A stretch of 37,938 bases of DNA from Methylobacter sp. GTDB lineage: Bacteria > Pseudomonadota > Gammaproteobacteria > Methylococcales > Methylomonadaceae. Made by a program: the position numbers and the translations under genes. Numbering within the stretch: the stretch's first letter is position 1; every line of letters starts with the position of its first letter. The notes under the pieces were generated by a model. The model saw nothing but the letters and a program-made list of their open reading frames with translations, ran no database searches and was not told where the DNA came from. This document shows, one piece after another, positions 9,713-17,110 of the stretch. The DNA lies in the NCBI GenBank assembly GCA_023229605.1, contig JALNYY010000026.1, positions 1-37,938 of the forward strand. Direction: 5' to 3'.

Positions 9713-10360
9713 TTAAATTCCCGCCTCTTGTGGAACTCGCTCATTTGCGATTTGCTCAAAAATTGCCTTCAAGTCTACCCCCGTTCTTTCCCGTACATAT
9801 TCCCATGCACCATCTCCATAGTGATAATGTCCACCAATCCCCTGATAAAGAGTTTCTAGCGTTTGTTGAATTCGCATAGCCTGCTGGCGATTAGGATAAT
9901 AAAACATGACACGAATTGGAATATAGCCTGCGTCTGCTATAACTTTAATTCTGTTGTGTTCTTTTGTGATGTGATCACCGTCAGTGGTTGCATCCCTCCA
10001 TTTTATTTCCAAAGCATCATTCCCAACCAAACAATCAATTTCAAATGTTTTGGGTCTTTGGCCTCTTGTGTTTGAAATCCGAATACTTCCTGATTCTGGA
10101 AATGTGTACTCAAAGCATTTCTTTGTTGCTTGTTCAAGGAAAGAACCGGCATATTTGTAAAGGAATCGTCCCTTGTTTTGATACAAATCTATTTTCTGGC
10201 CTTCGGAAAAAGAAATACCCAGAACCCTATATATCAAATAGTGTGATATATCATCAGCAAGCATTTCTTCTGTCCTACTATCAATTGCAATTAGAAGTCG
10301 ATTTGAGTAGTCGAGAGCAAGGTCTCGTATTGCTTGATCAATTGTCATTTTCTCTTTCAT
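9713..10360 (-). CDS. Probable type II restriction endonuclease, ApaLI-like (PD-(D/E)XK)
   Basis: A 215-residue soluble protein placed directly before, and almost touching, a DNA methyltransferase gene. FEIDCLVGNDALEIKWRD gives Asp109 and Glu118-x-Lys120, a PD-(D/E)XK metal site, followed by ATTDGDHITKEHNR, a stretch I associate with the ApaLI-like restriction nuclease family (ApaLI cuts GTGCAC). The family name rests on recalled motif similarity, so the nuclease role is surer than the specificity. The ATG is at 10360. A 69-base gap separates it from the EcoRV-like methyltransferase upstream, so all four R-M genes may be one transcript. Confidence 0.72.
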   Translation of the reverse strand: MKEKMTIDQAIRDLALDYSNRLLIAIDSRTEEMLADDISHYLIYRVLGISFSEGQKIDLYQNKGRFLYKYAGSFLEQATKKCFEYTFPESGSIRISNTRGQRPKTFEIDCLVGNDALEIKWRDATTDGDHITKEHNRIKVIADAGYIPIRVMFYYPNRQQAMRIQQTLETLYQGIGGHYHYGDGAWEYVRERTGVDLKAIFEQIANERVPQEAGI

Positions 10361-10429
10361 GAATATGCAACCTCGTAGAGTACGCTGCGCGTACCTTTTC
10401 GCTTGGAGGTATCCCGTTGTAATAAATTG

Positions 10430-11347
10430 TTATGCCGCATCATATTCCGATTGAGTTTCAAACAACGAGCATTGAATCGGAATATCTTTTTTGCGTTCAA
10501 TAGAAATGGCATTGAAATTTGTAACCAAGGCTTCAATAACAGGATTCCTGTTTGTTTCCTTACCACCGACATGATAAAAATGTTCACGGGTAAGAACGGA
10601 ATGCTTAACCCACAAGGTGTTAATGTATTCGTTTTCCCGGTAATCATTATGATGCCATGTCGATAAAATAAATTTTCCGCCAAAATCGGAAAGCCTATCG
10701 AATAGTTCTTGTTCGTGAGACTCATCCCAGCCATTGTAATAGTCAACATGTCTACCGATATAGGGTGGGTCGCAGTAGATAATATCCGATGATGATGCTT
10801 CGGAAATGGTTTGATTAAAATCCTGGCACTTGAATACGAATTCTTTTGTCTTGATTATTTTGCAAGCCCAGGCAACTTGATTGGTGATTTTAGTTATATA
10901 CGCTTGCGCAAAGCGCTGCGGCTTTCTACAGAACGGAATGTTGAATCCCCCTTTTCGATTGAAGCGAATCATGCCGTTAAATCCGGCACGATTAACGAAA
11001 AGAAAATCCAGCGGCGAGTGTTCGGAATTAAACCTATCTCTTATAAAGTAATAATGCTCTTCGCCTTTTGATAAGAGTAGCTCGCCTTCCCGTATCAGGT
11101 ATTCCCTAACGACTTCCGGCGTTATTTCCCCGGAAGCGATGCCGGAGTAAAAATTAATCAAATGAGGATTGGCGTCGCATAAAATTGCACGTTGAGGCGC
11201 GACATTAAAAGCCACCGCCCCCGTACCCATAAAAGGCTCAATCCACGCGCCGGTATAATCAGTCGGCACGATGCTTTTAATCCATGGAACGAGCTTGGTT
11301 TTTATGCCTTGCGACTTGATCGGCGGTACACCCACTTTTACGGTCAT
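10430..11347 (-). CDS. EcoRV-type DNA adenine methyltransferase (D12/alpha class)
   Basis: N6-adenine methyltransferase of 305 residues. Motif I is PFMGTG (38-43) and motif IV is DPPY (192-195), the alpha-class order, as in Dam and M.EcoRV. Long stretches match what I recall of M.EcoRV: PPIKSQGIKTKLVP near the start, WIEPFMGTG, NPHLINFY, GFNGMIRFNRKGGFN, YIGRHVDY and STWHHNDYRENEY. That points to methylation of GATATC. The start codon overlaps the stop of the EcoRV-like nuclease by four bases (ATGA), so the two are translationally coupled. GATATC sites occur in the window (for example near 443 and 26911), which the enzyme would have to protect. Confidence 0.93.
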   Translation of the reverse strand: MTVKVGVPPIKSQGIKTKLVPWIKSIVPTDYTGAWIEPFMGTGAVAFNVAPQRAILCDANPHLINFYSGIASGEITPEVVREYLIREGELLLSKGEEHYYFIRDRFNSEHSPLDFLFVNRAGFNGMIRFNRKGGFNIPFCRKPQRFAQAYITKITNQVAWACKIIKTKEFVFKCQDFNQTISEASSSDIIYCDPPYIGRHVDYYNGWDESHEQELFDRLSDFGGKFILSTWHHNDYRENEYINTLWVKHSVLTREHFYHVGGKETNRNPVIEALVTNFNAISIERKKDIPIQCSLFETQSEYDAA

Positions 11348-12174
11348 TGTTCGCCATTCCTCTTATTTACAACCAACGACAAATCGCCATTTTTGTACTC
11401 TACGAAATCCCGGAGCGTGGATATTTTCTTTGTCCCGCCTTTTCCGTCCTGGACAGTTATTTTTTGGTAGTTCATCCAATACTCATCAAACCAGTGTTCG
11501 CCAAGCCGTGAAAACATGCCCCGACCATTAATTATATCGTCGATATTATTGATGCTTCCGATGTTGGCTGTGTTGCCGCTACCGCCTTTGTCGCTGGCGA
11601 TTTTCCATTTTTCTGCAACAAAGAACTGAAAATTTCTTACTACCGAGGTAATTGAATGTAGTTCATCAATGCTGTGCGCTCTTGTCTCATCAATGGTTGC
11701 GCCATCGGCTCTGTCGTAGATAATACCAAGGCAGAAATGTCCCGAATACGAACTGTAGGGAAACTGGATGTTTTTGGTGCTGGTGCGATGTTCAAAATAT
11801 TTACCGTGCGAACCCAGCGTAAAGCCATTGCACAAATGGGGCTTCTTTGGGTTTCGATAGGTGGTCTTAAAATCGACGGCGAATTTGATGGATTCATCGT
11901 CGGCTTTGACAAACGATATGTCGGGGTAGTAATTTTGGTGATCGGCAAGAACTACCTTGAATCCGTTGGTTTGTGCAAAATGCAGGATTTTAGGGAAAAG
12001 ATGAATTTCAAGGATTTTCGACACAATTTTGGTATCTGAAGATATTGTGTATATGCTCTTAAAAATATCAATAAAGCCTTTTACTGTCCATTGACCGTCA
12101 TCTGTGCTGATATGCTCTTTAAGCTCGGTGACAAATTCTTCGAGTTTCTCTGCAAAATCTTCTTTTTCGGTCAT
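11344..12174 (-). CDS. EcoRV-family type II restriction endonuclease
   Basis: A 276-residue nuclease whose features line up with EcoRV (about 245 residues). SSDTKIVSKILEI matches the SDTKVLSTIFEL helix. QNYYPD (80-85) followed by VDFKTTY gives Asp85, Asp101 and Lys103, equivalent to the EcoRV metal site Asp74/Asp90/Lys92. GSGNTANIGS (198-207) matches the recognition loop GSGNTTNIGS that reads GATATC, with one Thr to Ala change. TKNIQFPYSSYSGH and the late WFDEYWMNY also match. It has about 25 extra N-terminal residues. It comes first in the R-M operon, before its methyltransferase, which is a less usual order. No controller (C) protein gene is present. Expected product: blunt cutting at GATATC; specificity is inferred from the conserved loop. 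Confidence 0.93.
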   Translation of the reverse strand: MTEKEDFAEKLEEFVTELKEHISTDDGQWTVKGFIDIFKSIYTISSDTKIVSKILEIHLFPKILHFAQTNGFKVVLADHQNYYPDISFVKADDESIKFAVDFKTTYRNPKKPHLCNGFTLGSHGKYFEHRTSTKNIQFPYSSYSGHFCLGIIYDRADGATIDETRAHSIDELHSITSVVRNFQFFVAEKWKIASDKGGSGNTANIGSINNIDDIINGRGMFSRLGEHWFDEYWMNYQKITVQDGKGGTKKISTLRDFVEYKNGDLSLVVNKRNGEQ

Positions 12175-12272
12175 ATAGATACTGCCTTATATTTTTTGAT
12201 TGCCCATTCTACAGGCTTCCTCACTTGATAGGAATCGGTGTCATGAAAGAGCGGGCTTCGTGGCCGGCTTTT

Positions 12273-12337
12273 GGAATGCAGGCTTCGCCTGTTTTGCAAG
12301 CACCAAAAGTAGGCGTTTTAAGCGAAGCTTGCATTCC
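12273..12337. repeat. Palindromic intergenic repeat, family A copy 1
   Basis: GGAATGCAGGCTTCGC (12273-12288) is mirrored by GCGAAGCTTGCATTCC (12322-12337), 15 of 16 positions pairing and the other a G-T pair. An inner pair, GGCTTTTGG near 12266 and CCAAAAG near 12303, adds structure. A related element sits at 19810-19859. It lies just upstream of the start of the R-M operon. Confidence 0.6.
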
Positions 12338-12371
12338 TGTTCATCAGGCTACTGTATTTAAAGATTTAAAA

Positions 12372-12779
12372 TTACGGCTTTTGCCCGACGACCTTATTCT
12401 TTTCCACTGCATCCGCAGCATTTTTAATCTTCGCTCGTATTTCCGGTGACAATGAATTCAGGAAACTCTCAGGATCTGCTTGAGCTTTGAGCATGATGGC
12501 CTGCATTTTTGCCGGATCTCCACCCGTTTGCTGTAACAGAATAGGCATGATTTCGGCAGAGATATTATATAACTCTTGTTTGTTACCGGCACTTCCACCC
12601 GCGGCCTCCAAGGCTTTCTGATCAGCCGCCATTCCTGCCTCGGTCTTCGCGGCATCGCAATTTTGATTTCTAAGGCACTCTTGCGTTTTCTGCAATGCAG
12701 AACTCATATCGTCCGCATAAACGTTTTGAAAAAACACACCCACTATAAGCAGGAATACTAATAAATTGACTTTGAACAT
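12372..12779 (-). CDS. Small exported protein of unknown function
   Basis: A 135-residue protein with a clear signal peptide (MFKVNLLVFLLIVGVFFQNVYA, cleavage after about residue 22). The mature part is helical and hydrophilic with one Cys pair, CLRNQNC, that could form a disulfide in the periplasm. The C-terminal half (PILLQQTGGDPAKMQAIMLKAQADPESFLNSL) suggests short amphipathic helices. I recognise no family. It lies 140 bases beyond the ATP-grasp gene on the same strand, with a palindromic repeat between them, so co-transcription is possible but not shown. The ATG at 12779 is the natural start. Confidence 0.75.
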   Translation of the reverse strand: MFKVNLLVFLLIVGVFFQNVYADDMSSALQKTQECLRNQNCDAAKTEAGMAADQKALEAAGGSAGNKQELYNISAEIMPILLQQTGGDPAKMQAIMLKAQADPESFLNSLSPEIRAKIKNAADAVEKNKVVGQKP

Positions 12780-12820
12780 TGCTGCTTCTCACTAAAGTTT
12801 TGGAAAGAAAATAGCCGCTT

Positions 12821-12896
12821 AGGATCGGCAAAACGTGCGTGCCCATCAAATCAATTCGCGACAACCCTGATGGGCACACTAACGTTTTGCCCATCC
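12821..12896. repeat. Long palindromic repeat (REP/MITE-like), family B
   Basis: The left arm (12821-12848, AGGATCGGCAAAACGTGCGT then GCCCATCA) pairs with the right arm (12868-12896, TGATGGGCACAC then AACGTTTTGCCCATCCT) over almost 28 positions, with two small interruptions. The form 'GGATGGGCAAAACG...GTGCCCATC' is a familiar dispersed intergenic element in gammaproteobacteria. It sits between two same-strand genes and could affect the mRNA 3' end. Confidence 0.65.
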
Positions 12897-12919
12897 TACA
12901 ATTCTGACACCGAAAACAA

Positions 12920-14392
12920 TCAAACCCCTTTACTGCGATTTTCCATGCGCCGCAGCAATTCGCTCATAATCAACCGGTACAGCTCATCGCCCAGGTATTT
13001 GTCCTCGACGCCGCTGTCGATGTTGGGATTGTCATTGACTTCGATAACATAGCCTTTGCCGTCCTTTTCCTTAACATCCACGCCGTATAATCCGTTGCCT
13101 ATCGGCTGGGTCGCCTTTAATGCGGCGTCGAGCACGGCTTTGGGGACTTCAAAGGTCGGCAGGGTCGCAAAGCTGCCGGTATCGATCCGGCTGCTGCCGT
13201 AGCGGTAAATCTGCCAGTGGTTTTTAACCATGTAATAGCGGCATGCATATAAGGCCTTGTTGTTGAAAATGCCGATGCGCCAGTCGAAATCGGTATAGAG
13301 AAACTCCTGCGCCAGCAGCAGCGCGGATTTTTGAAACAGCTCTTCGACCTTCAGTTCCAGCTCTTTCCGGTCATTCACTTTAACGATGCCGCGGGAAAAG
13401 GAGCCGTCCGGGATTTTTATGACCACCGGAAAGCCGGCTTCCGCTTCGACCCTGTCCAAGTGCGCGGCGTTGCCTTTGTGCAGCAGCCAAGTCTTCGGCG
13501 TGGGTACGCGATGGGTGCGGAACAGGTCGGCAAGATAGACTTTGTTGGTGCAGCGCAGCATCGAAGTCGGATCGTCGATAACCACCAAGCCCTCGGCTTC
13601 GGCCTTTTTGGCGAAACGGTAGGTGTGATGGTCTATGTTGGTGGTTTCGCGTATGAACAAGCCGTCGAACTCGGGCAGGCGCACATAATGCTGCTGGGTT
13701 ATCAGTTCTATTTCAATGCCCAGTTCCCTGCCGATTTTAATGAACTTTTTAATCGCGCCCATATTGCTGGGCGGCAATTGCTCTTCGGGGTTGATCAGTA
13801 TCGCAAGATCGAACCGCGCAGCTTTTCTGGCGCGGCCTTTGCGCCAGACTTTTTTGCTGAATTTATCCAGCGCGTCGGCAAAAACGGTTTGCATCGCATC
13901 ATCCAGGTGCCGGTGCGATACGGCCTTTAAGCCGATAATTTCCCAGCTCTGCCGGTAGCGCAGCGTTACTTCCAGAATGGGGCAGGAGAAGCGTTCGAAC
14001 AGCAGTCTGGCAAGCTCCTGAAAAGCCGGATCGGGCGTAGTGCCGAAATAACTCATCAAGGTTATTTCACTGCCTTTGTCGGTCGTTTTAACTGCGCGCG
14101 CCAGAGTCTGCGACAAGTCTTCAAGCTGTAGCCGGTACAGCGCTTTTTTACCCAGGTCGTTCAGCACCCTGACCGAAGGAATAACGTGATGGCCTCTGGC
14201 CTCGGCCAGCAGCGAGCAGTAATAGCCGTCGGAAAGGTAACGGTAGCTGCTGCACAGGTTGATGATGCGAACACGCTGCTGCGGCTCGCCCTGCTGGGTC
14301 GCAAGGTAGTTTTCAAACGTGATGACCTGCTCGCTGGGATAATAGGGATTCCAGTCGGAAAGATCATCAACAACCAGGAGGGTACGCGCCAT
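12920..14392 (-). CDS. RimK-type ATP-grasp ligase with RLAN-like N-terminal domain
   Basis: ATP-dependent carboxylate-amine ligase, 490 residues, well above the roughly 300 of RimK because of an N-terminal domain (about 1-200) of the type described as RimK-like ATP-grasp N-terminal (RLAN). The ATP-grasp core spans about 285-480: a linker with TNKVYLADLFRTHRVPTPKTWLL, the lysine-bearing FPVVIKIPDGSFSRGIVKV, LLAQEFLYTDFDWRIGIFN, and the metal-binding YVIEVNDNPNID near the end. Enzymes of this group join an amino acid to a peptide or protein C-terminus, or build short peptides. It is divergent from an M14-like metallopeptidase and a GNAT-C39 fusion, with 161 bases between, an association that suggests one peptide-modifying pathway. 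The substrate is unknown. Confidence 0.9.
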   Translation of the reverse strand: MARTLLVVDDLSDWNPYYPSEQVITFENYLATQQGEPQQRVRIINLCSSYRYLSDGYYCSLLAEARGHHVIPSVRVLNDLGKKALYRLQLEDLSQTLARAVKTTDKGSEITLMSYFGTTPDPAFQELARLLFERFSCPILEVTLRYRQSWEIIGLKAVSHRHLDDAMQTVFADALDKFSKKVWRKGRARKAARFDLAILINPEEQLPPSNMGAIKKFIKIGRELGIEIELITQQHYVRLPEFDGLFIRETTNIDHHTYRFAKKAEAEGLVVIDDPTSMLRCTNKVYLADLFRTHRVPTPKTWLLHKGNAAHLDRVEAEAGFPVVIKIPDGSFSRGIVKVNDRKELELKVEELFQKSALLLAQEFLYTDFDWRIGIFNNKALYACRYYMVKNHWQIYRYGSSRIDTGSFATLPTFEVPKAVLDAALKATQPIGNGLYGVDVKEKDGKGYVIEVNDNPNIDSGVEDKYLGDELYRLIMSELLRRMENRSKGV

Positions 14393-14553
14393 AACAAAAA
14401 AGTCCTGTGTTTAAGATAAGACCTAATTCTGGAACCTGCCCGTTGTTTACACAAGGTGTTTTTATGGAGGTTGAAAAATATTTCATGATTGACGTAACTA
14501 GGGCTATGCTAAAGAAAAACTCTAGCGCCCCGTGCGGGTAACAGGTAACCGTC

Positions 14554-15651
14554 ATGCCCTATCGCCTTCCTCTTGCCGCTATCGATACCGCTGTTTTTCC
14601 TGCCGGCTATGCCGCCGGTCGGCAGCGCTGGCAGGAACAGACAACAAAACTAACCTGCCAAACGCAACGCCGTTCTTACCGTTGCAACGGCGCTGGGCCC
14701 GACGGCGAAGAGCTGGCTACCGACACCGTCTGGATCGGTTCGGAAAACGCTTCAAGAGCGCTGGTTTTAATCGGTGGAACGCACGGCATTGAAGGCTTTG
14801 CAGGCAGTGCCGTGCAGCTCGATCATCTGGGCATGATTGCCGAGGGTCATATCGCTATTCCGGACAATACCGCGGTGCTGATGATTCATGCCCTGACGCC
14901 GTGGGGTTACGCCTGGCAACGGCGTTGCGATGCGGACGGTGTCGATCTTAACCGCAATGCTATCGACTTTTCCAGGCCCTTGCCTGAAAACAAAGACTAT
15001 GACCTGCTCAAAGATGCGTTTTACCTGGAAAATGCCGCCCAACGAAAAATTGCCCTGGCCGAATTTGAAAGCCGGCATGGCCGCGTGGCGCTGGAAAAAG
15101 CGGTAAGCGCCGGACAATACAGCGATCCTTCCGGGCCGTTTTATGGCGGAAAAGCGCCCGCGCACGGCTGGCAGGTCACTGAAGAGCTGATGCGCCAATA
15201 CACCCTGCAAGAGCGGGATTTGGCAGTCGTCGATCTGCACACCGGTCTGGGCTCATACGGCTATGGCGAAGTCATCTGCGACCATCAGCCCAACAGCGCG
15301 GGAACGCGTGCAGCCCGGCGCTTATACGGCGATTCGGTGGCATTGCCGTTGCTGGGCACCTCCAGCTCGGTGCCGAAAACAGGGTTGCTGGATTATGCCT
15401 GGCACGCGATCATGAATAAACGCAGTTGCTACATCACCCTCGAATTCGGCACGTTCAGCACCGACCAGCTGTTTGAAACATTACTGCGCGACCATCAACT
15501 GTGGGCGCAACCCGGCAACGAACCGGCTCGTCTGGAACACAGCAAAATCATGCGCCGTCATTTTTGCCCGGACGATCAGGCCTGGCAGGAAATGGTGTTG
15601 TTCCGCGCCAGACAGGTAATTGCGCAGGCTTTGTACGGGGTATCCTCTTGA
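14554..15651 (+). CDS. M14-like zinc carboxypeptidase/amidohydrolase (DUF2817 type)
   Basis: A 365-residue soluble metallopeptidase-fold protein with no signal peptide. Likely zinc ligands are His and Glu in GGTHGIEGFAG and His in VDLHTGLG. VDLNRN gives the Asn-Arg substrate-carboxylate site and LEFGTF carries the catalytic-type Glu. This is the succinylglutamate desuccinylase/M14 pattern seen in DUF2817 proteins. It would remove or trim an amide-linked residue in the cytoplasm, possibly the product of the neighbouring ATP-grasp ligase. Its stop overlaps the start of the following GNAT-C39 gene by three bases, so the two are translationally coupled. The ATG at 14554 is used; upstream bases TAACAGGTAACC hold an AGG ribosome site. 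Confidence 0.88.
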   Translation: MPYRLPLAAIDTAVFPAGYAAGRQRWQEQTTKLTCQTQRRSYRCNGAGPDGEELATDTVWIGSENASRALVLIGGTHGIEGFAGSAVQLDHLGMIAEGHIAIPDNTAVLMIHALTPWGYAWQRRCDADGVDLNRNAIDFSRPLPENKDYDLLKDAFYLENAAQRKIALAEFESRHGRVALEKAVSAGQYSDPSGPFYGGKAPAHGWQVTEELMRQYTLQERDLAVVDLHTGLGSYGYGEVICDHQPNSAGTRAARRLYGDSVALPLLGTSSSVPKTGLLDYAWHAIMNKRSCYITLEFGTFSTDQLFETLLRDHQLWAQPGNEPARLEHSKIMRRHFCPDDQAWQEMVLFRARQVIAQALYGVSS

Positions 15652-16841
15652 GCATTTTAATCCGCCCGGCCCGGCTGACCGATCTTGACCAACTGGTTCT
15701 GCTTGAAAAAACCTGCTTCAACACCGACCAATTAAGCCGCCGCAGTTTCAAGCATTGGATAACCGCCGAACATCGCGCCTTGCTGGTTGCAGAACAAGTA
15801 AATGAGACCGGTTCCCTACCGGTTGCGACACTTCTGACCTCCAAGGATGGAGGAAATGCCGACGGCTGCCGGGAGCAGTCGCGGCCGCCATCCCTGGCGG
15901 TCGTCGGTTATGTGCTTATCATTTATCACCCCGGCACCCGGCTGGCCAGGGTCTATTCGCTGGCCGTTGCGCCCGAGCAAAGGGGTTCGGGTGTCGCCAA
16001 ACTGCTGATGTCGGCAGGCGAGCAGGCCGCCAATGATGCAGGCAGGCTGTACCTGCGCCTTGAAGTCAGCGTCGATAACACGGCGGCGATCAAGCTTTAC
16101 CAATCGCTGGGCTACCAGAAATTCGGCATATACCGCGATTACTATGAAGACCACAAAGACGCGGTGCGCTACCAAAAACGCATCCGCCGCTATCGCGATA
16201 CCTTGCAGCACCGGTCAGTCCACTGGCTAAGGCAAACCACGCCGTTTACCTGCGGCCCCGCATCGCTGATGATGGCTATGCACGGCTTAAACAGGGCTTA
16301 TCAACCCTCGCAGGAAGAAGAGATCAACCTGTGGCGCGAAGCCACAACCATCTTTATGACCTCGGGGCATGGCGGCTGCCACCCGATAGGCCTGGCGCTG
16401 GCGGCAAAGCGGCGGCAATTTGCGGTCGAGGTCTGGGTCAACCAGACCGGAACTCTGTTTATCGACGGCGTGCGCAACGAGGAAAAAAAACGGGTCGTGG
16501 AACTGGTCGATAATTGCTTCAAGCGCGAGGCGCAAGAGCAAAACATCACGATACATTATGCCAATATCAGCCAGAGCGACCTGATCGGCGCATTCAAGTC
16601 CGGGGCGATACCGTTGATCCTGATCAGCACTTTTCGGATGGACAGAAAAAAAGCACCGCACTGGGTGGTAATGAGCGGCTTCGACGATGACTGCCTGTAC
16701 ATGCACGATCCCGATCCCGAGGAAGGACGGCAAAGCGAACTCGACTGCCAGTTTATTCCTATTGCCTGCGAGGACTTCGACCGGATGTCCAGTTTTGGGA
16801 AGAACCGGCTCAGGACGGCGGTGATTATTTGGCCGGGGTGA
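15648..16841 (+). CDS. GNAT acetyltransferase fused to C39-like cysteine peptidase
   Basis: A 397-residue two-domain protein. The N-terminal GNAT domain (about 1-180) begins SILIRPARLTDLDQL and has the acetyl-CoA loop VAPEQRGSGVAKLL. The C-terminal domain (about 190-397) is a C39-like (DUF3335-type) peptidase: Cys202 in TTPFTCGPAS, His338 in PHWVVMSGF and an Asp in the following MHDPDPEE form the expected triad. The start is TTG at 15648, within TTGA that also contains the stop of the M14-like gene; GGGG precedes it and the first residues match GNAT starts. A longer reading back to 15501 would run inside the upstream gene and is unlikely. An unusual insert lies between the first GNAT strands (about residues 52-84). 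Together with the ligase and metallopeptidase it suggests acetylation and cleavage of a small peptide. No transporter domain is attached, so this is not a bacteriocin exporter. Confidence 0.88.
   Translation: MSILIRPARLTDLDQLVLLEKTCFNTDQLSRRSFKHWITAEHRALLVAEQVNETGSLPVATLLTSKDGGNADGCREQSRPPSLAVVGYVLIIYHPGTRLARVYSLAVAPEQRGSGVAKLLMSAGEQAANDAGRLYLRLEVSVDNTAAIKLYQSLGYQKFGIYRDYYEDHKDAVRYQKRIRRYRDTLQHRSVHWLRQTTPFTCGPASLMMAMHGLNRAYQPSQEEEINLWREATTIFMTSGHGGCHPIGLALAAKRRQFAVEVWVNQTGTLFIDGVRNEEKKRVVELVDNCFKREAQEQNITIHYANISQSDLIGAFKSGAIPLILISTFRMDRKKAPHWVVMSGFDDDCLYMHDPDPEEGRQSELDCQFIPIACEDFDRMSSFGKNRLRTAVIIWPG
15801..15897 (+). repeat. Palindromic element inserted in frame within the GNAT coding region
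   Basis: About 97 bases encode a low-complexity insert (TSKDGGNADGCREQSRPPS and flanks) where GNAT proteins normally have a short turn. The DNA has ACCGGT-TCCCT-ACCGGT at 15807-15823, CCAAGGATGG (15841-15850) mirrored by CCATCCCTGG (15888-15897), and an inner CGACGGCT/AGCAGTCG stem with one mismatch. That nested symmetry is what an intergenic-type repeat shows, not a coding sequence under normal constraint. It keeps the reading frame. Confidence 0.5.
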
Positions 16842-16905
16842 TTTCATATAAGAGCCGTATTCGTCAGCTTCGCTTTAATTTCTTCAAAACTTATGCCATT
16901 CCGGC

Positions 16906-16934
16906 TTGTGTTATTAAACCGATTCAACGATAAT
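16906..16934 (+). promoter_or_regulatory. Sigma-70-type promoter for the 4.5S RNA gene
   Basis: TTGTGT (16906-16911), a 17-base spacer and GATAAT (16929-16934). Transcription would start near 16941, giving a roughly 29-base leader before the mature RNA end, similar to the RNase P-processed leader of 4.5S RNA in Escherichia coli. It could also serve dnaX downstream. Confidence 0.45.
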
Positions 16935-16969
16935 AGCCGTCCTTTAGCCAGTACGGCTGATGTTTTAAT

Positions 16970-17079
<110 letters not shown>

Positions 17080-17110
17080 GCCCAAACTATACTTACCTTT
17101 CGAGCCTGCA

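Noticed and set aside
9712..9759. A longer methyltransferase start (TTG at 9759)
   Set aside because: It would overlap the nuclease gene by 47 bases with a non-ATG start; the ATG at 9711 has a ribosome site and fits the beta-class N-terminus.
11344..12174. A homing endonuclease or phage nuclease identity for the first nuclease
   Set aside because: The EcoRV catalytic residues and recognition loop are all present, and the adjacent methyltransferase matches M.EcoRV.
15501..15647. An N-terminal extension of the GNAT-C39 protein
   Set aside because: The extra residues read through the M14-like gene in another frame and resemble no GNAT sequence; the TTG at 15648 sits at the coupled stop.
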